Assembly (NCBI GenBank): GCA_030248215.1
Contig: JASANG010002029.1
Span: 1-64,000 of the forward strand
Source: Enoplolaimus lenunculus
Taxonomy: Eukaryota > Nematoda > Enoplea > Enoplida > Thoracostomopsidae
DNA length: 64,000 nucleotides
Direction: 5' to 3'
Within the stretch, counting starts at the first letter, position 1; every line of letters begins with the position of its first letter. A program made the translations under genes and the position numbers. The notes below the pieces were generated by a model, which did not search any database, was not told the DNA's origin, and saw only the letters and a program-made list of their open reading frames with translations. Below are positions 10,632 through 20,600 of the stretch, one piece after another.

Positions 10632-13600
10632 AGAGGCACAGCTTCTATGGAGCTGTATAATCCATAGCCTTGTGGCGCCTGCTGCTATTCGCGTTATCTA
10701 CCCGCCTGATTCGCATATGTGTAGCAGAAGCGGAGGTTTTAAAGCTTTTGCATTCTGACGATAGCGTGCTATCCACAAATATTTGCCTGGCATGTCAATT
10801 TCTCGAGCGAGCAAAGCTACGAAATAATTTTCCCAAAAATCTTGAATAAACGTTAAAGCGCTATCGTGTGTAGTGATACATTTTGGGCATCCTCGTTTTG
10901 TGTTTACGATTCAATAAACTTGTAAAACAACAGTCGTTTCGTGGAAACCAATATTCGTCAACAAAGCACGGACCTTTTCTGCTCAAACAGGCGTCAATCT
11001 GAACAGCAACACTAAATGCTACGAGTTTGGCACTTTTGAACATCATTTTTAGAATATTGCAGTATGTACTCCAAATGCTGAATACAATTGGGGTTAAAAC
11101 TTCCGCTTCTGCTACACACATGCGAATCAGTGTGGTAGCGAACGCGAATAGCAGCAGGCGCCACAGCTTTTTCGTAGATTCGCCCATTATTTTTAAATTT
11201 GTCGCTAACCAATCGGATTAGCAAGCTTTGATAGCCCCGCGTGTTGGATTTTAATATTTAATTTTAAAATATCAATATAAAACTTCTTCGAAAACATGAA
11301 TCCGATTTAATTTTGGTGTTGTATTTTTGGTTTGTGGACTGCCAGGTTTGACTAGGACAACCTTTTTTGTTATTTGGCATTAGCTAATTTAACGTTTTCA
11401 AATTATCATTTTAAAGCCATAGCCGAATATTTTATTGGTGTAGAGCAGGGTTGGGACCGGCCCGGTTTTTTAGAGCCCGGGCCCGACACGTGCTCACCAC
11501 CCTCGGCCCGGGCCCAGCCCGCATGGGCGCGGGCCCGAAAATTTCATCCTTTTTGGCGCACGCTGGTTGTCGCAATGAGTCGCTGGTTAATGAAGCATTT
11601 ATTACGGCGGTTCTTGATGGAAACAGAAGATAACGCTAAATAATTTTTTGATGGCACCATTACTCTGAAATCAGTCTCGGGGCCGATTGCAGAAGTTTGG
11701 TCTACTCATATATCTCACCAAAAACAAAGACAATCAAACTTGATTTTGAAAAATGTCCTGATGTTAACGATGTGTATATCAAATATTTACACGGTCAATA
11801 AGACTATTAAACACTTTTAAGGCTTAGACTGTGGCATAGGAAACTGCTGCGATTTATTTCGGCTGGTGGCCCGGCCTCGGCCCGTTTCGGCCAGCAGGTC
11901 CAAAATGTGTGCCCGGGCCCAGGCCGGTTCCAACGCTCGTATGGAGTATGAGCAAACATATTCATTTTTTCTCAACCAATAAATTTAATTCATATGTTGT
12001 AGCAAATCTACCTAATATATATTTCAGCCTCACGGACCACGAGGCCTTTCAGGGCCAACGTATCATTCACTGACGGCCTATTTGCCAAATCGACACACAG
12101 CTGCCCGAAATATTAGCCAATCATTAAACGTTGATACCAGAAAAGACGGCGCGTTGGTGTCTCGAGTGAAAGAATCAGTGATTACACGAGCTGCGCATGC
12201 TGAATATGCACACCCCTCAAATGATTACTCGTCCAGTCAAAGCTCACCCCTCGCATCAAACACTATTGAACTATCGTCTGTAGGAGGGGGCGGACCTGAT
12301 TCACGATTACTTGGTGTATGGAATCCCCCACCACAAGTTTCCCCGAGTGCAAAGTTAACGCATTTACAGTATAATTCACCCCTTCAAATGTATACAGTCG
12401 GTAATGTCGCGGACGCTGTGGAAACAATGTCCGGTGGGAAAATGTAAGTTACGGCTGATTCGAAACGTGCCATTATTAACAGTTCGGGTGCTGTATACCT
12501 ACCTATCTTAAGTATGGTCCATGTAGTCAATTGTTTATAACATCTAAGTATCCAGGTTTCGAAACTCAACAACTCTTTTCGTTGCGAATATCACAATTTT
12601 TACTGAGATAGGGTAAGTCAATCTCGAAAAATGTGTTGTCGACGTATCACCAACAAAAACATAACGCCGTAAGCAAAGTTAACCCCTTCTCTCATAGAGT
12701 TGACTGTGGGCAACTCAGCGCAGTGTATTTACGTTAAATAATATATATCGCACAGTGTTTAACAATTGCAACACGTATACATAGTACTAAATGACTACAA
12801 GACGTGAGAGCACCCTCGGGCTCGAGCGTCAAGCTCCTATAGCTGAGTGGTGATGGTATACGCCTCCCACTCCAGTCACTGGAGTTCGAATCCTAGCATA
12901 AAAGTATGTCTCAGATGAAATAGAAAATATTCATGTGATAAAGGGTTAAGGGAAAATTTTCAATTTACTATCTTTAATGAAAAGCCGGACACAATTTGCG
13001 ATTTTTCCCGTTATCCGTCCAACCGGCATTTACCCGAAAGTTTTCGTATTTTCAAAGTTTTCGCATATTTGAGCTCCTCATGATGCCTCCTCGTCATTCC
13101 ACATTGAAACTTCAATTTTTAAAAATTTGATTTTTCAAGATCCCAAAATCATGCCTTGACAAATTATATATCATTCGACGCAGCGTGCAGAGCTGACTCG
13201 GACGTTGATAAATTATTTGCAATTATACGATTGGTTAATGAGCTATAGTCAAGCAGCTGCCTTAGCGCCATCAAAATTCGCCAGAAGAGCGCCAAAACAG
13301 CTATTCGACGGTAACTCGTTAAGCAAACGTCTGGTTGCAAAAATTTAACAGTGTTTTACTCAGCACGCCAGCATAGTCAAATGACGTATAATTTGTCTAC
13401 CTTTTTGGTATTTTTTCAATCCCGCAGAGGGATCTTGGGACCAAAAATCGAATTCTTTCAAAATATAAATTTCAATGTGGACTGATCAGTTGACGTTATG
13501 AGAAGCTCAAACGTTTTAATTACTTTTAAATATTTTCGAGCAGATATTTTGGTTAAACCTCTGACAGAAAAATTTGGTTTAAATTTTTCCACATACGTAT

Positions 13601-14084
13601 AAGAACTTATTTCAAACCAGGATTCGTATCACAACGTCATGGGTGAGAGTCGTTCACCTTTACCACTGCGCTATAGGAGCTTAACGCTATAGCCGAAAGG
13701 GTTTCGGACTTGTTGTGGAGATTTTGCACTACTTATACATGTGGTAATTGTTAGCGCTGCCTACTATGTGTTATTTCACTTATACAAATTGCTCTGAAAG
13801 TTGCTCACAGGCTACTCTATGTAAGAAGGAGTTTCCATTAACTTTTTATTTTTAACTAATTTTCAATTATTTTCAGTGAATGGCTAGGAAATCGACCTCA
13901 ATCGAACTATTTAAGCGATATTAAACAGTCTAAAACGTATCAACTTGTTCATGAAATGGAACACGCCGCTTCATCAGGCAATCCAGGCAGTTTAACAGGG
14001 GGCCGTAATAACCGCGGTGAACAAGAACAATCTCGGACAATTAAAACCTTACACGAGACATATCAACGAGAAGGAATGCTATAG
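10307..14084 (+). CDS. ALP/Enigma (ZASP-like) protein, 3' part, three exons with ZM motif
   Basis: Exons 10307-10490, 12028-12443 and 13877-14084 (stop TAG) join in one frame. The first begins with one base finishing a codon, so upstream coding is missing. Exon 2 ends with a ZASP-like motif, HLQYNSPLQMYTVGNVADAV, matching the QFNSPIGLYS-type ZM motif that binds alpha-actinin in PDZ-LIM proteins (LDB3/Zasp, PDLIM, worm alp-1). Exon 3 has QSKTYQLVHEM, like the QSRSF/SKSFKML segment that follows ZM in the family. The rest is Ser/Gly/Asn-rich linker. No PDZ exon was found upstream and no LIM domain (CxxC...HCF) downstream; the frame stops at REGML, so this looks like a short LIM-less form. AATAAA at 15063 could end the transcript. 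Introns hold an opposite-strand ORF (10861-11187), a transposon (11446-11938) and a foldback (12675-13845). Family call from a short motif, so moderate. Confidence 0.62.
10556..10630. repeat. (TA)n microsatellite
   Basis: About 75 bases of nearly uninterrupted TA, directly before the inverted copy of the small secreted gene. A shorter AT-type tract is at 23272-23312. Confidence 0.97.
10657..10849 (+). pseudogene. Inverted partial copy of the small secreted gene
   Basis: The plus-strand segment 10669-10743 matches the reverse complement of 11095-11167 with high identity and encodes LWRLLLFALSTRLIRICVAEAEVL, shown here only as evidence of homology to the minus-strand signal peptide. The frame is open from a TAA at 10657 to a TAA at 10847 but has no initiator Met, and downstream of the shared part the two copies diverge. 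It starts beside the (TA)n tract at 10556-10630. Best read as a broken inverted duplicate; a recruited spliced exon is the alternative. Confidence 0.45.
10861..11187 (-). CDS. Small secreted Cys-containing protein, nested in the ZASP-like gene intron
   Basis: Unrecognised single-frame ORF of 108 codons, ATG at 11187. Residues 1-28 form a convincing signal peptide (basic MGESTKKLWR, then LLLFAFATTLIRMCVAEA). The rest has five cysteines (STYC, DAC, GPC, NDCC), suggesting a disulfide-linked small secreted protein. It lies on the opposite strand inside the intron between 10490 and 12028. The signal-peptide region has an inverted, about 88 percent identical copy at 10669-10743, which argues that this sequence was once mobile or duplicated as a gene. 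An acceptor-like TTGTATTCAG at codon 37-40 leaves open a spliced structure. The length alone is not compelling; the signal peptide and the duplicate are the main support. Confidence 0.45.
   Translation of the reverse strand: MGESTKKLWRLLLFAFATTLIRMCVAEAEVLTPIVFSIWSTYCNILKMMFKSAKLVAFSVAVQIDACLSRKGPCFVDEYWFPRNDCCFTSLLNRKHKTRMPKMYHYTR
11446..11938. mobile_element. hAT-like miniature transposon, GC-rich ends
   Basis: Ends CAGGGTTGGGACCGGCCCGG and its imperfect mirror (GCGTTGGAACCGGCCTGGGC read inward), flanked by similar 8-mers GTGTAGAG and GTATGGAG. GGCCCGGGCC-type stretches sit at both ends. The interior is AT-rich without a useful frame. In a ZASP-like gene intron. Confidence 0.7.
12675..13845. 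mobile_element. 1.17-kb foldback element with tRNA-like arms
   Basis: The left arm from AAAGTTAACCCC (12675) and the right arm ending TTAACTTT (13845) pair along roughly 500 bases each with many mismatches. Matching blocks include TAACAATT...CACRTGTAT, AAGCTCCTATAGC, CCACATTGAAA, AAGATCCC and GACAAATTATA. Symmetry centre is near 13260. Each arm carries a tRNA-like promoter pair: A box near 12840 with B box GTTCGAATCC at 12884 on the plus strand, and the mirrored pair near 13617-13680 on the minus strand. It lies in the intron between the ZASP-like exons 2 and 3. Either one long-inverted-repeat transposon or two tRNA-derived SINEs inserted head to head. Confidence 0.7.
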
Positions 14085-15062
14085 TCGCAGGGAATAGTCC
14101 TGCAATAGTCCGAAGGCGGATCCAGAATACCGAAAATGTCGGACGGCTGACTCGGGCGAAAAATTATACGTTATCTAAATGCCCAGGTAAACAAGTTTGA
14201 AATGTCTCGAAGACCCTATAGAAAAGTTTTTATTAAGTATCTAGAAGGACTATAGGAAAAAAATTACAGTATATTGCGGAAGCTATATAAAAAACTTTTA
14301 AAGTTTGGCGTCGCATATAAACAAGTTAAAAGTATTTCGTAGCCCCGTAGGAAAAATTGTTAAGATAGGTCAGCTATCCCAATTCAAAGATTTCGAACCA
14401 CGAAATTAATATTTTGTTCAAACTGGCTAAACTTTGATAAAAATGTTTTTAAAGCCTTGAATTCGAAATCAATTTTTTTTGCGTTCAATAATTGGCTGAT
14501 GTGAAAAGATCCTGGATCCGCCGCCGGCACGTAAGAATTCATGATTTCTATTCAAACTGCAGTCACAGTCCCCCCAAAACACCGACCGGGTATAACCGGC
14601 GGATCTGTACTCGGAAACTTGCGGGAAAGACCGGCTACAGTGGCACCAGCCTTCTCCGTAGAAACTTTTCGGGCATCACTGAAAATGTTTTCGCCCAGCT
14701 TATACGATTAATAGCAATGGAGCTGTTTAGCCTCTTATTTTGGGCTGGTTAACACTAGTGAACTGTAAACAGAACACAAATGTTGCTGAATAATTGTTTA
14801 TATACCTGTGTTGTATGCTTTTGTTGCGGTTAGCTTAACACTAATTAGATTATCATAATTTAATAATCCACGAAAGTGAATAGCGTATTAAGCCTAAACC
14901 TGAAGTAGTAGCCTATTACAAACTTAAGTGCTATTTTAACGTACGTACCCTGTATTATTTTAACATGGTAAAGTTCAAATTTTTACGATATTTTGTCTTT
15001 ATATTTGTGATCAATTTGATATATTTAATTTTATTTTGTCTGTATTTAATTTAAATATACTG

Positions 15063-15068
15063 AATAAA
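15063..15068 (+). terminator. Candidate poly(A) signal AATAAA
   Basis: First clean AATAAA on the plus strand after the ZASP-like stop at 14084, about 980 bases downstream. Assignment to that gene is inferred. Confidence 0.35.
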
Positions 15069-15246
15069 GGCGTATAGGAACTACATTTTATGGCTTGTTT
15101 CTCAACAGGAACTGTCAATTAATGATTCGTATAAAAATTGCAACCCGTCAAATAGCGAACTCTCAATGCTGTACTTATGCACATTTGAGAATGCGCAATC
15201 TGGTGACCCATGTTCAATATAAGATCATGTTCAATAAGCCCAAGCC

Positions 15247-15448
15247 GGCAAACGTATAAAACATAATCGAATCGTTTTCTAGCGGGGCTGTAAATAGAGT
15301 CAGTTTAAGTTTTGGCTAACATTTTTGCTTAGGCTTAGGTTTAGGTTTAGGCTTAGGAATAGGCTCATTTTTACTTTTAGGCTTAGGCTTACGCTAGGCT
15401 TAGGAATATGCTTATACTACTGTTCCGGCCCAGTTCTATACATGGGCC
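15247..15448 (+). mobile_element. TTAGGC-carrying inverted-repeat transposon, copy C
   Basis: About 200 bp. The right terminus (GTTCCGGCCCAGTTCTATAC) is intact while the left one is worn (GGCAAACGTATAAAACATAA). The conserved inner block mirroring GGCTATAATAGAGTCAG and TTAGGC/TTTAGG runs are present. Confidence 0.8.
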
Positions 15449-15929
15449 CCCAAGCCATTACCTAAAAAGTCTAAGCCTTTCAGCGTAAGCTAATATATAT
15501 TATACGCCTATTCGTAAGCCTAGCCTCTTACACTACGACCACCCGTCTGCATGGTTCCCAATGTTTCGGTTTCTATAATTTAACATGAACAAATTTGCTC
15601 ACTTCGTATATACAATTAAAAAAATTTAAACTTAAAATATTTCTACTATAGAGATTTCGTTGTTGGGGCTAATTTGTAACAATTGTTTTCTATTTTCAAC
15701 TAATAACCGAGGCAAAGCAGTCGTCTTCTGGCATTATAGTTTGAAAACAACGAAAATATCTTTCTAATGAACGTATACATATGTTAAGTTTCTAAAAACA
15801 ACTAAATTGTAAAAAATAAATGACATGAATGAAGTGTAAAGTGTTTTGAGTTATATTTCTAGCGTTTAAAGATTCAGAAGATTCTGCATAAATACGTGCG
15901 CAACGCACAGTTTTATAGGTATAGGTGCT

Positions 15930-16116
15930 GGCCCATGTATAGAACAGGGCCGGAACAGTACTATAAGCATATGCCTAAGCCTAAGCGTATGTATGAGCCT
16001 ACTCCAAAGCCTAAACCTAAGCCTAGCCTAAGCTTAAGCAAAAATAGTCTAAAACTTAAACTGACTCTATTATAGCCCCTCCGGAAAACGATCCGGCCCT
16101 GTTCTATACATGGGTC
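15930..16116 (-). mobile_element. TTAGGC-carrying inverted-repeat transposon, copy D
   Basis: 187-bp copy with both terminal repeats nearly perfect, GCCTAA runs, and the family's conserved inner block ACTCTATTATAGCCCCTCCG. Flanking 8-mers (TAGGTGCT, GGTATACT) no longer match. Confidence 0.88.
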
Positions 16117-17697
16117 GGTATACTTATATAGTTTGGTTTCGGGTCAGTCTGACCGATGAAAGATACAAGTCTAGGATTCCCCTGAAACCTTTGTTTTAGC
16201 GTGAGGTAGGCTACAAAGATTCAAAACACATGGAAAAGTATGAAGCTGGAATGCATAGAAAACAAGCGAACAAGAAATTATGCAGGGTTTACACGCTCTA
16301 ACTGGGGCAGCATGGAAAATGTTTTGTCCCTGTACGGTAAACGGGTAACAACCCGTCTGCACGTTTCCTACGGTCAATTTCCAAAATTTGTGGTGGTGTG
16401 CGATTTGTTATAGCTACCATTTGTACTATGTATGCGCCCCCCCCTCTTATTCGGGTCATTACAGTAAAAGGGGGTTTCCAATTTTAAGTCCTAAAAGTCT
16501 GTATCCCTAATGAGAGTTCGTAATTAGATAGAGTCTCTGGGCCCTACTTAAGTAGAGTCCATAAATTTCAGTTATCTTAAATTGTGGAGCATAAATGACT
16601 CCAGCACCAAATACAATTGAGCTCGAAACTTTAAACCATACTTAAGTTATGAACGTCCTTACAAACTTTAAGCTGCATAACCTTGCATTATCGCTCAATG
16701 TTTGATTCAAGCCAAATAAACAGTTAAATCAACGGATATAGTTGAAATACCGAACATATATTAGTAGCGAAGGGCGGGTTAAAAAATATCAGTCCATAAA
16801 CGGAATAACCGGAAGGTAGCCTCTGCCGAAGCAAAACAAATATCCGCAATACACGTATTTTTCGCATTAAATAAATTTGCTTCTAAACATGGAATGTGAA
16901 AATCTGAATAAATCTTAATTTATAAACGTCAAGACAAAATAAAGACAGTACGGCGAACGTAGGCTTTTCGTTGATATTTAAATTTCGACTAGGCTCTGTT
17001 TACTGCAAAATGTAAATTTTAAAAGTAGTGACGATGCCATACGAAATATGACGTCGACTTCGGTAGAATTTTTGCCGGCGATCAGGCAATTTCGGCAGCG
17101 AAAGTATCTGTGTGCTTTTTACTAAACTTCCTTTGTTTAGAGCTCAGTCAACGTAAGGTATATCATTGAGAATTTGATTACCAAGAATTCTCAAAAAACA
17201 GCAAATTGTATATTTGAAAATTATTTGCCTATTTTGTCCACCGCTTTGGTTTCAACATGAACAAACATTTTGCAGTTAGAATAGTGTTTGTTATGGAGAA
17301 ATTTACATTGCTAGCATCTGGTTTCACGTGATAGCTATGTCTCCAAAAATAACGCATTTTTATTTAATTAAATATTAAATATTTCACTGGACCTTCGAAT
17401 ATTTGTACATTTGTATTACTGATATGAATTGAGAACACCTGCGTAATTCTATAACTGGGACAATTACTAAAATATTTATACATTTGGAATATTTAACATA
17501 AATCACGACAGATAGTAGATCTTGGTAAATTAGATATGCTTTTATACGTATCCTCATTGCAATGTTTGTTTTGGTCGGCAGAAAAACGCGTTTCGTGTAG
17601 TGAAAGACGGACGCTTTATCAGTCGCTTTGACCACACCACAGCTGTTCTAAACCAATACCTGTTTTGTACCTGGCCGCTTTGTTATGTTATGCGCAT

Positions 17698-20600
17698 ATG
17701 CGGTCATCAGCTTATTCGCTGGAGTTTGCTGGCTCGCGCCTTCGGTTACGCGCGTGGAGCTGCAGCGGCAGAAGTAAACGTCGCCAGTCTCGCGTTACTG
17801 CGAACAGTAATTTCTCGCTAGTCAGTTGGTTGGCTTTATTCGTCTTGGGATTTTGTGGTGGTATCGCAATTGTAATGGGGTTTTCATTACGTATTAGAAC
17901 TTTAACCGAATCAAATCAAATTAAGTCGCAACGGCATGACATCACAGGTATTTGTCCGTCCGACGTCAAGCATAATAATTTGAGCACAGATATTGCGCAA
18001 AACAATCGAGACCTAGTCAAAAATGCGATCTCCAATGACGGACTTCTACAACCGTCGGAAATATCTCACAATGATGACAAAGATCTCTTGTTGGTTGGCG
18101 TTATGTCCGCAGGACCATTGCTGGCAACGCGCGCCCTCGAGATTGCCAAATCATGGGGGCGTGTAATTCCTGGTCGTGTGATATTTTTCGTTGGTCAGGA
18201 TATGTCACATCCTATTCCTGAGTTGTTGCAGCAACATCCGTTTTCGGCTGTTCGACTTCGTGGTGTGTCAGATGCAGCATATCCACCGCAGAAAAAGTCA
18301 TTTTTGATGCTTCGGTATATCGCCCACCATTACGGGGAGCAATATGAATGGTTTATGCGAGCGGATGACGATGTGTATGTCCGTGTTGATAAACTTGAAG
18401 TTTTGCTCAGGTTAGTATGTACACAAAATCTAATAATGGCAGGAGTGGATTATGCATATTGTATATATATTTGAAGAGGGGTGTGAATTTGTAGAGGGGT
18501 GTGAAACTGGGTACATCTTGCAAGGTTGGAAGGGTTGGTCTCGACAAGTCTGGATAATTAGCAGGTCTCGGTCTCGCTTTTTTAGTCTCGGTGGTTTCGA
18601 ACCGAGATCAGAAGTCGAGGGTTCAGCAAATGTATGACTATATTGTTGAAGTAAGTCATGGCTGATGATTAAAATTTTTCTATGAAATTATGAATTTTTA
18701 CAGTTACGCAATGATTACGAGCAGGTATTAAAACAGAAAAAACTATAAAAATACAGAAAACTACGAAAAAAGCATTAGAAATAATTTATTTTGAAAATTG
18801 ATTGTTTTCGGCGATGAACCAAAAATTGACCGAGACTGACTCTTTTCTTGGCCGTTCTCGGTAGTCAGGTCTCGGTCTCGGTGTTTAACCTTTCGCCGAT
18901 GAACCAAAAATTGACCGAGACTGACTCTTTTCTTGGCCGTTCTCGTTCTCGGTAGTCATGTCTCGGTCTTGGTGTTTAACCCAGATCACCCATCCCTGAA
19001 ATCCTGTGTATAGTTGATTGCGCTTAGCACGAGCACGCATTGCGTTTTTAATATGGTTTTTAGTATACACTCCTGCTCATTTCTAGGTGGCGTTCGACTT
19101 TCCGTAAAAGAACAAAATCAACAATAATTTCCAGGTAGTTGTACAAGCTGCGCTTATATTCATAAAGATTATCGGTTTTAAAATATATGTGTGTTTTGTG
19201 TATTGTGCCGACAATCGACCTCCTTCTACTTCTAGGTGGGGTGGGCCGAGGTGGCACCGATCCACAATTTGTCCGAATTCGATTCCATTGTTAATTGACG
19301 AATCCCAATCGGAACCTAGCATTTTGCAAATTTCCGATATAAGTGCCACTTAATAAAATTAGAACATTGCTTTTTGGTCTGCAAAACTAACAACGTTTAT
19401 TCCAGCAAAATTACTTTTTTCGCAACAGATTATTTCGTCTTCGACTTCAGTTCTAAGGTTTTTCACCTGAAGCAAACGCGTGACAAATTAAATTTTTTTC
19501 ATGCGTTACCATTAAATTATGACACATTTTGTTGCAAGGGTAAATGTTATGTCGTGAACAACGCATTAATCTTGATGTCATAACAGAAAATCTGCCGCAA
19601 ATTTAGGTTTTATACATTGAAAAGATTTTTTTATCTCTCCTGAGAATGAAATTATTTGGTATGGTGAGGTTTTACGAGAACGTCACACTGGAGAACTTTC
19701 AAGACTTTGTATATATTTTGTTTTCGTAAATTGGAGGAAGCTCGTCAATTTTGAATACGTTCGCTGATCTAAATATGAACCGTAAACGCTATGATCAGTC
19801 AGCTTGGGACAATTTTTCCACGACCAGAGCAAAGATAGAAGGGTTTTGAAAATTAAGTTTATTATTCTTCAATTGACTCCCAACTCCAATTGCGGCGTTT
19901 TAGGTCCCTTAACGCAAGCACCCCGCTTTTTATTGGACAAACAGGACTTGGCAATCGACAAGAATATGGTCATTTATGGTTAGGTGATACTGACAATTAT
20001 TGTATGGGCGGTCCTGGTGTTATACTGAGCCGTGCTGTGCTGCACGCAATTCACCCGCATATACGCAGTTGTCTTTCGTCGCTGGTAACCAGTCATGAAG
20101 ACGTTGAAATCGGCAGATGTATTCGACGATATGCCGGAGTGTCGTGCACGTGGGCGTATGAGGTACGTCCGCATTTGTTTCTTCACCAATCCAGGTGCCA
20201 TGACGCCTGAAATATTGAATTGGAGCGTAAAATTTTTCTGTGAATCGTTAAATGTCGACTAAGTTTTTTGTGTGGTTTATTGTATTTTTTTTGAAGTTAC
20301 CTAATTAGTGAATGTTTCAATAAACCAATAAATAAAACCCTGAGGTATATGAAGCATATTAGCGGAATGCCAAACGAAACTGAATGAAATCAGAAGCTTG
20401 ATTAATTTACTGGAATCGGAATTAGATCCCAAATGAAGTGAAAAATTGCTATTTTCATTTATGAAGGAAGGTCGATAGATGTTCCTCAAGGTCGTAGGCT
20501 TTAGTGATTGTTGTGTAATGGTTTTCAGACACTCCTCATTTCTTAACACGAACCCGCTCGCATTAAAATTTATACAGAACTTAACTCCCGTTCCAAAATC

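Larger units (their letters stand above)
14085..17600. other. Spacer between the ZASP-like gene and CHSY
   Basis: Two TTAGGC-type transposons (copies C and D), an 86-codon frame at 14492-14752 without motif, otherwise AT-rich. No LIM-domain exon was found here although the gene family would predict one. Confidence 0.55.
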
